64,000 nucleotides of DNA, taken from NCBI GenBank assembly GCA_902627495.1, contig CACOJS010000002.1, positions 1 to 64,000 on the forward strand, in the 5' to 3' direction. The notes beneath the pieces were generated by a model. The model was not told the origin of the DNA and made no database searches. It was given only the letters and a program-made list of their open reading frames with translations. Made by a program: the position numbers and the translations under genes. Each line of letters begins with the position of its first letter. Positions within the stretch are counted from its first letter, which is position 1. The stretch comes from Hydrogenophilales bacterium (GTDB taxonomy: Bacteria; Pseudomonadota; Gammaproteobacteria; Burkholderiales; Eutrophovitaceae). Shown here one piece after another: positions 19,220 to 28,708 of the stretch.

Positions 19220-20098
19220 ATGATCATTGGTATGCGCATATTATTTTTGACTGTTTGTACATTTATTTTTTCAGCTATTGGGCAAGCAGATGATAATCTA
19301 TTGTCTATAGCTAGGGCTAAAATAGCTAAAATAGGCATCAAATCAAGTACCGCAGTTGTTTATGATCAACTTGCTCAAAAAACTTTGTATGCAAAAAACG
19401 TAAGGCAGGTATCATCGATTGCTTCAATAACAAAATTAATGACAGCTATGGTCATACTTGATTCTGGAGTAGCTTTGCTGGAGCCTATTAAGATTACCAG
19501 GGCTGATATTGATAGATATAAACTATCCAGTTCTAAGTTGAAGGTGGGTTCCGTATTAATGCGGGCAGAAATGCTCAAATTAGCGTTGATGGCCTCAGAG
19601 AATAGGGCAGCCTCTGCCTTAGCCAGAACATTCCCGGGAGGTAAAAGTGCATTTGTAATAGAAATGAATCGTAAGGCCATGAATCTAGGAATGAGAAATA
19701 GTCGATTTGTAGATTCAACGGGTCTGAGACCAGGGAATGTGTCAACTGCCTCTGATTTAGTAAAGTTGGTGTCAGCGGCTCATGCTTATCCCATGATAAG
19801 AAGGTACACCACAGCGGGTAGTTTCAAAGTGGAGCCCTCTAAAGGTCATCGTCGTTGGGCACTACAATATGTTAATACTAATAGATTGGTAAGAAGTCCT
19901 CGTTGGGAGATCGGTTTGTCAAAGACCGGTTATATTCGCGAAGCAGGTAGGTGTCTTGTGATGCAGGCGAAAATAGTGGATCGGCCGGTTATAATTATTT
20001 TGCTGGACTCATGGGGAAAATTAACTAGGATTGGTGACGCCAACCGTATCAGAAGATGGATGGAGAGCGATTTTTCCCGCCTCCGGGTCAGTGGTTAG
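19220..20098 (+). CDS. pbpG: D-alanyl-D-alanine endopeptidase, PBP7 type
   Basis: Periplasmic peptidoglycan endopeptidase of the S11 family, 292 residues. A signal peptide (MRILFLTVCTFIFSAIGQA) precedes the catalytic domain. The three active-site motifs are present: SITK (SxxK) near residue 71, SEN (SxN) near 129 and KTG near 234. There is no C-terminal amphipathic anchor as in DacA/DacC, which fits PBP7. ATG codons at 19220 and 19232 are both possible starts. The gene overlaps the end of the convergent dehydrogenase gene by 4 bp. Confidence 0.9.
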   Translation: MIIGMRILFLTVCTFIFSAIGQADDNLLSIARAKIAKIGIKSSTAVVYDQLAQKTLYAKNVRQVSSIASITKLMTAMVILDSGVALLEPIKITRADIDRYKLSSSKLKVGSVLMRAEMLKLALMASENRAASALARTFPGGKSAFVIEMNRKAMNLGMRNSRFVDSTGLRPGNVSTASDLVKLVSAAHAYPMIRRYTTAGSFKVEPSKGHRRWALQYVNTNRLVRSPRWEIGLSKTGYIREAGRCLVMQAKIVDRPVIIILLDSWGKLTRIGDANRIRRWMESDFSRLRVSG

Positions 20099-21252
20099 AG
20101 ACTGACGCCCGTTTCTTTTGTTTTGTATATATTATCTTCATTGAGCTCATGTATATCTCGTCGGCCACACAAGGCCATTGTCATGTCCAACTCTTTTTTA
20201 ATTATTTCTAGAGTTTTAGATACCCCTGCTTTTCCCATAGCACCTAGCCCATATATAAAAGATCTCCCAATATAGGTTCCTTTAGCACCAAGGCACATAG
20301 CTTTGGCTACATCTTGGCCTGATCTAATCCCACCATCCATATGAATCTCAATTTGATCACCAGCCTCTGCTACAATCTCAGGAAGGATACTTATTGTCGA
20401 GCTTGCCCCATCAAGCTGCCGCCCCCCATGGTTGGAGACGATTATTGCATCAGCCCCTGTTCGTGCAGCCAGTAAAGCGTCTTCTGGATCGAGAATTCCT
20501 TTAATAATTAGCTTACCTCCCCATCTTTTGCGTATCCAGTCAACTTCGTTCCAATCTAAGCTGGGGTCAAATTGCTCCCCTATCCATGCTGTTAGTGATC
20601 GTACATCACTTACTCCATCAACATGCCCTACAACATTTCCAAAAAAATGATTCTTAGTTTTCAGCATCTTCAAACACCACATGGGTTTACTTAAAACTTG
20701 GTAAATGTGTTTTAGGTTGAATTTTGGGGGGGTCGACAAGCCATTTCGAACATCTATATGTCGTTGTCCTAGAATCTGAAGGTCGAGAGTTAAAACTAAT
20801 GCACTGCAGTTTGCTGCTTTGGCACGATCAATTAGTCGCGCCATGAATTTCTTGTCCCGCATTACATACAGCTGGAACCAAAATGGCCTACTAGTTTTCT
20901 TGGCGACTGCCTCTATTGAACATACGCTTAAGGTAGATAACGTAAAAGGAATCCCAAATTCTTCTGCTGCTTGAGCTGCTAATATTTCTCCATCGGCATG
21001 TTGCATACCGGTAAGCCCGGTCGGAGCTATCGCTACCGGCATTTCAACATCTTCTCCAATCATTTTAGTTTTCAAATTTCGGTTACTCATATCTACAGCG
21101 ACCCTTTGACGAAATTTGATTTTTTGGAAATCATGCATATTATCTTTATAGGTTCTTTCTGTCCATGACCCCGAATTATTGTAGTCAAAAAACATTTTAG
21201 GCACTTTTTTGCGTGCCAATGCCTCTAAGTCTTTTATTTCTAAAATATGCAT
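20095..21252 (-). CDS. lldD: FMN-dependent alpha-hydroxy-acid dehydrogenase (L-lactate dehydrogenase type)
   Basis: TIM-barrel flavoprotein of 385 residues from the LldD / glycolate oxidase family, oxidising an L-2-hydroxyacid and reducing the quinone pool or oxygen. The catalytic-His segment is VSNHGGRQLDGASSTISILP, and the FMN phosphate loop reads DGGIRSGQDVAKAMCLGAKG. The start is placed at the ATG at 21252 (MHILEIKDLEALARKKVP), where homologues begin; an upstream ATG at 21360 would add 36 residues of unlikely hydrophobic sequence. Lactate is the likeliest substrate, but mandelate- or glycolate-type activity is not excluded. Confidence 0.87.
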   Translation of the reverse strand: MHILEIKDLEALARKKVPKMFFDYNNSGSWTERTYKDNMHDFQKIKFRQRVAVDMSNRNLKTKMIGEDVEMPVAIAPTGLTGMQHADGEILAAQAAEEFGIPFTLSTLSVCSIEAVAKKTSRPFWFQLYVMRDKKFMARLIDRAKAANCSALVLTLDLQILGQRHIDVRNGLSTPPKFNLKHIYQVLSKPMWCLKMLKTKNHFFGNVVGHVDGVSDVRSLTAWIGEQFDPSLDWNEVDWIRKRWGGKLIIKGILDPEDALLAARTGADAIIVSNHGGRQLDGASSTISILPEIVAEAGDQIEIHMDGGIRSGQDVAKAMCLGAKGTYIGRSFIYGLGAMGKAGVSKTLEIIKKELDMTMALCGRRDIHELNEDNIYKTKETGVSL

Positions 21253-21348
21253 TAATTTTCCCAACACGATGTGATGTATAATATGCATTATAACAAAAAA
21301 GCGAATTACAATATTCGCTAGGGGATAAAAAAATACTAGGGTTTCTTC

Positions 21349-21864
21349 ATGTTGATTCATACGGGTAACTTCCAGATTATTTCAATGGAACTTTCATATT
21401 TGGAGATGTTGGTAAAGAATGATGATAAACTTGGACCAATGTTAGGGGTAACAGTGCCCAGCGGCTGGCCATCTTCTCGGGATGCTTACAGAGGGTTATT
21501 GACCACTCTTAAAAGAAGTAAATTACGATTGACACAAGGATGGTGGTTCTTCTTTATACTAAATCATAGGGCCCATGAGTTAGTGGGTGCGGCAGGATTT
21601 GGAGGTCTTCCGGATCGTAAAGGTGAAGTGGAAGTGGGTTATGAACTGACCTCCGATTATTTTAAGAAATTACCTGATAGAGAAATACTACTATCCTTAA
21701 TACGTTATGCTTTTACTCGACCTGACGTTACTACATTTGTTCTTAAGACTGGCACACAACTTGGCCAAAGAAGGCAAATATACCGTGGGCTTAAAATGAA
21801 GCCGCACCATATCGGTCGAGATATTATCAAATGGGCTATCACCAGGAAAGTTTATGAAAATTAA
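21349..21864 (+). CDS. GNAT family N-acetyltransferase
   Basis: A 171-residue protein with the weak but recognisable outline of a RimJ/RimL-like GNAT domain: strands at residues 65-100 (ELVGAAGFGGLPDRKGEVEVGYEL) and a later AFTRPDVTTFVLKTGTQLGQRRQIYRGLKMKP, matching the usual end in which a residue partner is recognised next to the acetyl-CoA site. The classic Q/R-x-x-G-x-G/A loop is not clear. Transcribed divergently from the dehydrogenase, about 97 bp apart. The substrate is unknown. Confidence 0.6.
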   Translation: MLIHTGNFQIISMELSYLEMLVKNDDKLGPMLGVTVPSGWPSSRDAYRGLLTTLKRSKLRLTQGWWFFFILNHRAHELVGAAGFGGLPDRKGEVEVGYELTSDYFKKLPDREILLSLIRYAFTRPDVTTFVLKTGTQLGQRRQIYRGLKMKPHHIGRDIIKWAITRKVYEN

Positions 21865-21909
21865 TATGGCTACCTCTTTCTGGCATGACTATTTATGAAA
21901 ATTACATGA

Positions 21910-22503
21910 ATGAATTCAGGAATAGGAAAAAATGCAAGAAGACAGGGGTGGCGATCAAGATTAAGATCTTGGTTGCCCACATCCGATGTTGTAAAGAAAA
22001 ATAAGTTTGTTAGCTGGATTGGTCCTGCGATTTACCATCCAAGGTTATGGCAACTTAATCGTCAAGGGGTTGCACTTGGACTATCAATTGGTCTCTTTTT
22101 TGGATTTTTGGTTCCAGTGTTTCAAATCCCATTTGCTGCCGTATTTGCGGTTTGGTTGCGTGCAAATATTCTTGTTGCAGTATGTTCTACATTGGTATCA
22201 AACCCGTTTACCTACGCACCAATTTGGTTTTTTGCATATCGTTTGGGGTTATTAGTGTCTGGGGGTAATCCAGCTGATGATGCTGTTGTAGGTGTCAAAC
22301 CTACTCCAGAGCAAATGTCTTATTTCCATGAGCTTTTCAATCGATTTTTCAGTATGGGGAAGCCTTTAGTTTTTGGCTTATCTGCTTTAGCTATTACTGC
22401 TGGTGCTGTTGGGTATGCGGGAGTATTAATTCTATGGAGATCAGTAGTTCTGGTTGAATGGCATCGCCGGCGATTTAGACAGCAAACTGAAGAAAATAAA
22501 TAA
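21910..22503 (+). CDS. DUF2062 domain-containing membrane protein
   Basis: A 197-residue inner-membrane protein of the DUF2062 family. The hallmark stretch covers residues 55-110: PAIYHPRLWQLNRQGVALGL, then GFLVPVFQIPFAAVFAVWLR and SNPFTYAPIWFFAYRLG. At least three membrane segments are likely, with a basic C-terminus (HRRRFRQQTEENK). The function is not known. The 3' end overlaps the end of the convergent antiporter gene by 29 bp. Confidence 0.85.
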   Translation: MNSGIGKNARRQGWRSRLRSWLPTSDVVKKNKFVSWIGPAIYHPRLWQLNRQGVALGLSIGLFFGFLVPVFQIPFAAVFAVWLRANILVAVCSTLVSNPFTYAPIWFFAYRLGLLVSGGNPADDAVVGVKPTPEQMSYFHELFNRFFSMGKPLVFGLSALAITAGAVGYAGVLILWRSVVLVEWHRRRFRQQTEENK

Positions 22504-24178
22504 TTAGATAGGAAGCTAACATTAGGGCTACCCATAGTACCATGTTACTCGTTGGCCAGTTTCGTGCTAACAAACCTGTGGGCTGGTGGTGACGATGTAT
22601 TTTTTTACATAGTCCCCAAAAACCCCCTTTGAGCTTATGACACGCTTGGTCGTAGAGTTGGAATATATGTTGTTGAAATTTCAAGGTCAGGTTTTTCAAG
22701 AAAACTCTGTATAGCCAGTCTGAATCTAAATTTACTGACTTCAGTTCCGGTGGATAGACCCCAGTCCGCATCAAAAAGGCAAAAGCGAGGGCTGAAAAGA
22801 CCAACAGTTGTAATTGGGATAGCACATGGCTGGAGGTGTATGGTTCGTAACTAACAGGATAGGGAAGTAACATATAAAACAGGTTGGGAAAACAGCCAAT
22901 GCCGACACATATAGTTGCAGCTATGCTCATTGCAATGAGCATATTGAGAGGTGCTTCTTTGCACCGAAATCCAGAGTCATGGGCAAAAAACGCAAAAAAC
23001 GGTATTTTAATACCTGCGTGATGAAATACTCCTGCAGATGCGAAGAGTAAAACTAACCAAACCAAGACATGATCTTGGTACAGTGCAGCTGACATAATCA
23101 ATGACTTCGCCACAAATCCGCTGAACAAAGGAAACGCGGATATTGAAGCCGCACCGATTATACAAAAAAAGGCAGTCCAAGGCATTGATTTATAGAGTCC
23201 CCCTAGATCACTGCCGTTAACAGTTCCAACACGGAATAGTACCGCACCCATTGACATGAAAAGTAGCGATTTATAAAGAATATGGGCGAAGGCGTGAGCT
23301 ACTGCCCCATTTATCGCGAGTTCAGTTCCTATGCCAATGCCCACCACCATAAACCCTAACTGATTGTTAAGACTGTATGTAAGTACTCGGCGCAAATCAT
23401 TTTCTATAACAGCATAAAATATCGGAAACGTGGCCATAACCGCTCCGATAAAAATCAATATTTCTGTTCCTGCAAACCCCCTTGCCAATGCATAAATTCC
23501 TAGTTTGGTACTGAACACTGATAGTGCTACCGTTCCTATTTCCGTTGATTCAGGGTAAGCGTCGTGTAGCCAGTTATGCAGCAATGGAAAAGCAGATTTT
23601 ACACCAAACGCGATAAATATCAGGATCACTCCTGGCTGATCTAGACTCATAGAAGTAAATTCGATGGAACCTTGAGATTTAGAATAGAAAATAGCTCCAA
23701 TTAAAAGTAGCATTCCTGAAAGGATATGAGTAATTAAGTATCTCATACCGGATTTATAAGCTCTGTCAGTTCTTCGTGCCCAGATTAATATTACAGAGGA
23801 TATGGCTGTTAGCTCCCAGAAAATAAATAATGTGATAAGGTCTCCGGCGAACACCGCTCCGATCGCACTACCGGCGTAGACAAACGTTGCTGATTGTTGT
23901 AGTACATCATCCGAATGCCAAGCGTAGATGGCGTTTAGAAAAGCTGCTATTAGGAAAACGTAGCCAAAGATTTGGCTGAGCTTGTCAACTCTGACGGAGC
24001 TTAGTGTATATCCAATAAATTGTAATTCACCGTGAAGCCCAGTAGGAAGTATTAGAAGGTGTACAAAAGCAATTACCGGGATAAATATCAAACACAGCTT
24101 ACGTAATGATCCGGAAAAAAATGGAAGAATTAAACCACCTAAAATTAATATGAACGCTGTAGGAAAATTAAGTGTCAT
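22475..24178 (-). CDS. Mrp/Mnh antiporter, third proton-conducting (ND5/MrpD-like) subunit
   Basis: Polytopic inner-membrane protein of 567 residues from the proton-antiporter_M family shared with complex I NuoL/M/N. The ion-path Glu of TM5 is present (LFIFWELTAISSVILIW), as is the Lys-bearing TM7 segment (FPLLHNWLHDAYPESTEI followed by VFSTKLGIYA). The C-terminal 70 residues include a basic hydrophilic stretch and a last membrane helix, resembling ND5/HyfB-type subunits. The start at 24178 has a GAGGA site six bases upstream; an ATG at 24190 is the alternative. It is the last gene of the operon. Confidence 0.87.
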   Translation of the reverse strand: MTLNFPTAFILILGGLILPFFSGSLRKLCLIFIPVIAFVHLLILPTGLHGELQFIGYTLSSVRVDKLSQIFGYVFLIAAFLNAIYAWHSDDVLQQSATFVYAGSAIGAVFAGDLITLFIFWELTAISSVILIWARRTDRAYKSGMRYLITHILSGMLLLIGAIFYSKSQGSIEFTSMSLDQPGVILIFIAFGVKSAFPLLHNWLHDAYPESTEIGTVALSVFSTKLGIYALARGFAGTEILIFIGAVMATFPIFYAVIENDLRRVLTYSLNNQLGFMVVGIGIGTELAINGAVAHAFAHILYKSLLFMSMGAVLFRVGTVNGSDLGGLYKSMPWTAFFCIIGAASISAFPLFSGFVAKSLIMSAALYQDHVLVWLVLLFASAGVFHHAGIKIPFFAFFAHDSGFRCKEAPLNMLIAMSIAATICVGIGCFPNLFYMLLPYPVSYEPYTSSHVLSQLQLLVFSALAFAFLMRTGVYPPELKSVNLDSDWLYRVFLKNLTLKFQQHIFQLYDQACHKLKGGFWGLCKKIHRHHQPTGLLARNWPTSNMVLWVALMLASYLIIYFLQFAV

Positions 24179-24413
24179 AATAATCCTCATTCCTCATGAC
24201 AATTTTCCTTAAGACTTTTGCTACTAGGACCAAAATAACGCATCCCACAAAACCGTAAGCTCCGTAGAAACCAAACATCTCCGCAGTCTTGTAATCTTCG
24301 TGGCGATGAATAACAAAGTCTCCAAGAATTAATAGAATACCAAGTGTCCAGAGCCCAATGTAAATTTTTGTGATATTTTCTTTTTTATCCAACCAATATT
24401 TTTTTTTAATCAT
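24168..24413 (-). CDS. Small two-helix membrane protein inside the Mrp operon
   Basis: An 81-residue protein of no family I recognise, starting MIKKKYWLDKKENITKIYIG. Two hydrophobic segments are visible, about residues 17-35 (IYIGLWTLGILLILGDFVI) and 48-66 (GFYGAYGFVGCVILVLVAK), separated by a His/Asp/Glu-rich loop HRHEDYKTAE. It overlaps the third MrpD-like gene by 11 bp and begins 13 bp after the second, so it is co-translated with antiporter subunits and may be an accessory subunit. Longer upstream starts exist, but they run into the preceding gene. Confidence 0.65.
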   Translation of the reverse strand: MIKKKYWLDKKENITKIYIGLWTLGILLILGDFVIHRHEDYKTAEMFGFYGAYGFVGCVILVLVAKVLRKIVMRNEDYYDT

Positions 24414-24426
24414 AATTAAAATGCCT

Positions 24427-25884
24427 TTAATACGCTCCAGCAATCTGATATCCAAGGGATATGATCTGATCAGAGAAGAAAAAGAGAGCAATAGATAATA
24501 TCCCTGTTGATGCCATCGCTATGATTATAGCTGTTGGAGCTTCTCCATGATTTTTTGAGTTATCGTCTGTTCTAAAAAAAGCAGCGTAGATAATGGGCAG
24601 AAAATAAGCTGCATTTAGTAAAGTGCTCATTATGATTACAGCTACTACAAAGTTTTCTTGCGCATCAAATGCACCTGATAATATATACCATTTGCTAAGA
24701 AAACCAATTGCAGGTGGAATGCCTATCAGTGAGAGTGCCCCGATAGCAAAAGCTATCATTGTGATTGGCATTCTTTTTCCGATCCCATGTAATTCGCTTA
24801 CCTTGGTTTTTTTTGATGCTGTATAAATAGCTCCCGCCGCAAAAAATAACGTAATTTTGCTGAAAGCATGGGCAACGATATGTAGGGCTGCACCCATAAC
24901 AGCGATCGGGACGAATAATGCTACTGCCAACACGACATAAGATAGGTGGCTGATGGTCGAATACGCCAATCTCCTTTTTAGGTTATCTGACTTTAAGGCT
25001 ACAACCGATGCAGCAATAATAGTAAAACCCGCTGTATACATTAACCAAGATCCTCCGCTAATCTTCTCTAAATTGGCTATTCCAAAAATGTACACCAAAA
25101 TTTTTACAATACTAAAAACTCCAGCTTTAACAACAGCAACAGCGTGCAGAAGCGCACTTACCGGTGTTGGGGCGACCATGGCAGCAGGCAACCATCCGTG
25201 AAAAGGCATTATCGCTGCTTTCCCTACACCAAAAACGAAAAGTACCATTAAAATTAACGGTATAGAGGTTTGTAACTGTTCTTGATTAAAAATTCCATTG
25301 GGTACAAATTCGAGCGTTCCCGTGAAATGCCATGTCCAGCCTATAGCAAAAAGCAAAAATAGAATGGAAGTGCTGATCAATATTCCTAGGTATATTCGAC
25401 CACCATGCCTAGCTTCATGCGTCCCATGATGAGTAACAAGAGGGTAAGTGCAGAGAGTGAGAATTTCATAAAATAGAAAAAGAGTGATCAGATTCCCTGC
25501 ATACGCGATCCCCATCGTACTTGAAAGAGCAATAGCGAAACAAACGTAGAAACGGGTTTGATTTTTTTCCTTATTAGCCCGCATGTATCCGATCGAATAA
25601 ATTGAATTAATAATCCATAGCCCCGATGCTACTAATGCAAACAACATTCCCAGTGGCTCAACTTTTAAGATTAGGTCGACACCAGGAAAAAGTTCCATCA
25701 ACACAGCCTCTGGCCTCTGCCCATTTAATATTTTTGGGAGCAAAGTGCAGTTCACCAGCAATAGGCATACCGCTGTCACCAACGTAATAGAATCTCTCAG
25801 ATTAGGTTTTTCCCCTGTAAGGCTAATAAGCAGCGTGCCACCTAGTGGTATTGCTAAGGACAAAAAGATACTTGTTTCGCTCAT
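24427..25884 (-). CDS. Mrp/Mnh antiporter, second MrpD-like subunit
   Basis: Proton-conducting transporter of 485 residues with about 14 predicted helices. The conserved TM5 Glu lies in LFLFYEILTLCTYPLVTH and the TM7 region is MPFHGWLPAAMVAPTPVSAL followed by LHAVAVVKAG, the most canonical copy of the three. It overlaps the stop codon of the preceding mrpD-like gene (TAATG junction), indicating tight coupling. Family role: part of the multisubunit antiporter that exchanges Na+ for H+ across the inner membrane. Confidence 0.9.
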   Translation of the reverse strand: MSETSIFLSLAIPLGGTLLISLTGEKPNLRDSITLVTAVCLLLVNCTLLPKILNGQRPEAVLMELFPGVDLILKVEPLGMLFALVASGLWIINSIYSIGYMRANKEKNQTRFYVCFAIALSSTMGIAYAGNLITLFLFYEILTLCTYPLVTHHGTHEARHGGRIYLGILISTSILFLLFAIGWTWHFTGTLEFVPNGIFNQEQLQTSIPLILMVLFVFGVGKAAIMPFHGWLPAAMVAPTPVSALLHAVAVVKAGVFSIVKILVYIFGIANLEKISGGSWLMYTAGFTIIAASVVALKSDNLKRRLAYSTISHLSYVVLAVALFVPIAVMGAALHIVAHAFSKITLFFAAGAIYTASKKTKVSELHGIGKRMPITMIAFAIGALSLIGIPPAIGFLSKWYILSGAFDAQENFVVAVIIMSTLLNAAYFLPIIYAAFFRTDDNSKNHGEAPTAIIIAMASTGILSIALFFFSDQIISLGYQIAGAY

Positions 25885-27374
25885 TATTTGGTGTACTCCA
25901 GCAATACTTTGGCAGCGGCACTTGCCCCTTCAACACTGAATGATGTGTGGAAGCCAAAAAAGATACAAGAGGTTACAAATAACCAGGCCACCAAAGTCAT
26001 GGAGGTTGGGCTAGTTGTGGAGGCCATGTGACTGTCCCCTCTGCTATCACTATCACTGACATACATTGTTTCAACAACTCTCCACACATATATAACTGCC
26101 AAAAGCGAGCTGGCAAGTATCATGAACGCTAGCCACCACCACCCTCTCTCAAGAACAGCTAAAATTAAATACCATTTACTAATAAATCCGGCAGTTCCTG
26201 GGACACCGATTAGACTTAGTCCGCATATAACTAATCCAGCACTTGTCCACGGCATACTTTTGCCTAAGCCTGACATTTTTTTTAAAGTTGGCTGACCAAT
26301 ACGCAAGGCAACTAGTCCAAGCAGGAGGAAAATAGCACCTTTAGTAATTGCATGGTTAAATAAATGCACAATGCTAGAGGTTAAGGCTGTGTGCGATGCA
26401 AAGCTTGCTCCTAATGTTATGTATCCAATCTGAGCAACACTGGAATAGGCAAACATTCTTTTTATGTCTTGTTGATAGATTGCAACGGTGGAAGCAATGA
26501 ACATGGCCGCTATAGACAGAATCAGAAGAACTTCGCCTAAGGGCAGTTCAGAAAAGATTTGGGATTGTCCAAAAACGTCATAAGCAAACCTTAGTAAGAG
26601 GTAAATTGCTACTTTTGTAGCAGTCGCTGCCAGGAAGCATGTTGCCACAGAAGGTGCAAATGCATAGGCGTTGGGTAGCCACAGGTGCAAAGGAAAAAGG
26701 GCTAACTTAAGTGATATCCCAACCGTCAAAAAAGCCAAAGCAGCTAGCTGTGGTTGGGTCAATGACATGTCCCCCAGACGCATAGATAAATCATAGAGGT
26801 TAAGGGTGCCAGTAAGTAGGTACAATAGCCCTATACCGATTACTATAAAAGTAGCACCAATGGTGCCCAAAATTAAGTATCGGAAGGCTGCGTAAAGTGC
26901 ATGCCGATTTTTTCCGAGGGCAATCAAAACGTAAGTCGATAAAGAAGAAATCTCCAAGAAAACAAAAATGTTGAAGGCGTCACCGGTGATGGTCACCCCA
27001 AGAAGCCCGGTAAGACATAGTAAATATGATGTCCAAAAAAGATAGTGTTTGTTCTCATCAACTTCCACGCTAATACTAGGATATGCGTAGAGACTAACTA
27101 GAGCCCCGATGGAAGACACTATTAGTAACACAAAGACGTTAATGCTATCGATTCGGTACTCAATGCCCCAAGGAGGGGCCCAATTTCCCATCTCATAGGA
27201 AATCACACCGAGAGTCTGAACATCCAGATATAGAAGTATCGAGATGCCAAAGGTGACCCAACTAGCCAGAACGGAAATTAGCCACGTGGCCCTAGAGTTC
27301 CTAATGATTACACAAAAAGGTGCAGCCAATAAAGGAACAATGATTTGGAGAGCGGGAAGCTGTGAGCTAATCAT
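25884..27374 (-). CDS. mrpD: Mrp/Mnh antiporter, first MrpD-like subunit
   Basis: Proton-conducting transporter of 496 residues. The TM5 Glu appears in FNIFVFLEISSLSTYVLIAL and the TM7 region as LFPLHLWLPNAYAFAPSVAT with a following ATATKVAIYLLLRF. The start at 27374 (MISSQLPALQIIVPLLAAP) overlaps the mrpC stop by eight bases; an ATG at 27395 is an alternative. Position directly after mrpC is where mrpD stands in classical operons, so this is the likeliest MrpD counterpart. Confidence 0.88.
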   Translation of the reverse strand: MISSQLPALQIIVPLLAAPFCVIIRNSRATWLISVLASWVTFGISILLYLDVQTLGVISYEMGNWAPPWGIEYRIDSINVFVLLIVSSIGALVSLYAYPSISVEVDENKHYLFWTSYLLCLTGLLGVTITGDAFNIFVFLEISSLSTYVLIALGKNRHALYAAFRYLILGTIGATFIVIGIGLLYLLTGTLNLYDLSMRLGDMSLTQPQLAALAFLTVGISLKLALFPLHLWLPNAYAFAPSVATCFLAATATKVAIYLLLRFAYDVFGQSQIFSELPLGEVLLILSIAAMFIASTVAIYQQDIKRMFAYSSVAQIGYITLGASFASHTALTSSIVHLFNHAITKGAIFLLLGLVALRIGQPTLKKMSGLGKSMPWTSAGLVICGLSLIGVPGTAGFISKWYLILAVLERGWWWLAFMILASSLLAVIYVWRVVETMYVSDSDSRGDSHMASTTSPTSMTLVAWLFVTSCIFFGFHTSFSVEGASAAAKVLLEYTK

Positions 27375-27732
27375 TTCTACTATCCTCAAGATCAATTTCC
27401 TGGATCTTATCTTCCTCTAGAGTCCCAAATGCCTCGTATATCCTAACCACCAGTGCTAATCCCAGAGCTGTGGTCGCTACTCCCACAACAATAGCAGTCA
27501 GAATAAGGACATGGGGGAGGGGGTTGGCATAGATCACATAGTTTTCTGACAAAATCGGAGCCGTACCGCCGAAGATTTTTGCAGGGGATATGTATATGAT
27601 GTAAACCGCTGATTGGAAGATACCTAGTCCCACAAGCGTTTTGATAAGATTCTCCGAGGCAATTACAATAAACAAGCCCATGACTATTTGGAACATTGCT
27701 ATCCAATAGTTGATGTTATCTAGAAAATCCAT
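27367..27732 (-). CDS. mrpC: Mrp/Mnh antiporter subunit C (NuoK-like)
   Basis: A 121-residue membrane protein with three predicted helices, homologous to NuoK. The segment LFIVIASENLIKTLVGLGIF carries the conserved membrane Glu, and LILTAIVVGVATTALGLALVVRIYEAFGT is the family C-terminal helix. The stop of the upstream mrpB gene and this start touch at 27732. Acidic C-terminal tail (EEDKIQEIDLED). Confidence 0.93.
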   Translation of the reverse strand: MDFLDNINYWIAMFQIVMGLFIVIASENLIKTLVGLGIFQSAVYIIYISPAKIFGGTAPILSENYVIYANPLPHVLILTAIVVGVATTALGLALVVRIYEAFGTLEEDKIQEIDLEDSRND

Positions 27733-28157
27733 TACGGATTTCTTCCTCTGCCGGCAAACATATAGAAAATCGTTAACATGACTGAGAAGACTGTTATTCC
27801 TACTCCAAGTTCTACCAAAAAAATTCCATAATGCTGGCCATGGACCGAATCCTGTGCCAGAACTGAATAGTCGAGAAAATCACTACCTAGAAAAATACCC
27901 ATTAAACCTACCATGACGTAGAGTAGAACCCCCGTAGCTACTAGTAGCTCAATAAATCGGGGTGGGGCAATCTTTTTTGCAACTTCTAAGCCATATATTA
28001 GGCTATAGAAAATCAACCCAGCGGCAAGAATTACTCCAGCCTGGAACCCTCCTCCTGGACCATAATCTCCGTGAAATTGAACATAAAGGGCGAAAACCAT
28101 AATGAATGGGATCATTGCTTTGCTGATGACACGAAGTACTCGATCATAGTTCTTCAT
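27732..28157 (-). CDS. mrpB: Mrp/Mnh antiporter subunit B (MnhB domain)
   Basis: A 141-residue membrane protein with the MnhB signature FALYVQFHGDYGPGGGFQAGVILA near residues 20-44 and about four helices. In classical Mrp systems an MnhB domain is also found at the C-terminus of MrpA; here only this free-standing copy is present. It overlaps the previous gene by 4 bp (ATGA). Confidence 0.93.
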   Translation of the reverse strand: MKNYDRVLRVISKAMIPFIMVFALYVQFHGDYGPGGGFQAGVILAAGLIFYSLIYGLEVAKKIAPPRFIELLVATGVLLYVMVGLMGIFLGSDFLDYSVLAQDSVHGQHYGIFLVELGVGITVFSVMLTIFYMFAGRGRNP

Positions 28158-28708
28158 TCTTGAGGATCCTTAGTTTTTCTTCGTGACCTTCTGAGCAGTG
28201 CAATAACTCCAATCCCTCCGGTAAAAATAACGACAGTTTCCCCCAGAGTATCAAATCCCCTATAGCTCGCAAGTACTGCTGTCACCATATTCGGCACACC
28301 TGTTTCTATGGGCCCATCTTGGATATATCTAGGTGCTACATGCTTATGAATGATGCCCTCAGGGTTTCCAAACTCTGGAAGACCAAGGGTTCCGTACATT
28401 AGTAGCCCGGCAGTTACAAAAGCAATAGAAAGAGGCAGTAATGGTCTCCGGAGCGGTGCCGCATCTTCTCCTTTACATAGATAAAGAGTACTTAAAAGTA
28501 GTACTGTGGTTATACCGGCACCCACAGAGGCTTCGGTCATAGCTACGTCAACCGCATCTAAGACAACCAACACAGTAGCCATCAGAAAGCTATACAAGGA
28601 CCCTAGTATTACAATCGTAAATAGGTTTCTCGTTCTCGCGATTGTTACTGTGGTAATAGCCATCATAAACAACAGAGATGCATTTATTATAGCGTCAATC
28701 GTTATCAC
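28154..28708 (-). CDS. MbhD-MbhE-like antiporter subunit (DUF4040; MrpA C-terminal region)
   Basis: A 184-residue membrane protein. The first half is the MbhD/DUF4040 domain (LDAVDVAMTEASVGAGITTVLLLSTLYL as two adjoining pieces, residues about 46-75). The second half matches the MbhE module (VLASYRGFDTLGETVVIFTG). In seven-gene Mrp operons this region is the C-terminal part of the large MrpA protein. Here it is a separate gene, which makes the operon resemble the modules of archaeal membrane-bound hydrogenases. It overlaps mrpG by 14 bp. Confidence 0.87.
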   Translation of the reverse strand: MITIDAIINASLLFMMAITTVTIARTRNLFTIVILGSLYSFLMATVLVVLDAVDVAMTEASVGAGITTVLLLSTLYLCKGEDAAPLRRPLLPLSIAFVTAGLLMYGTLGLPEFGNPEGIIHKHVAPRYIQDGPIETGVPNMVTAVLASYRGFDTLGETVVIFTGGIGVIALLRRSRRKTKDPQE

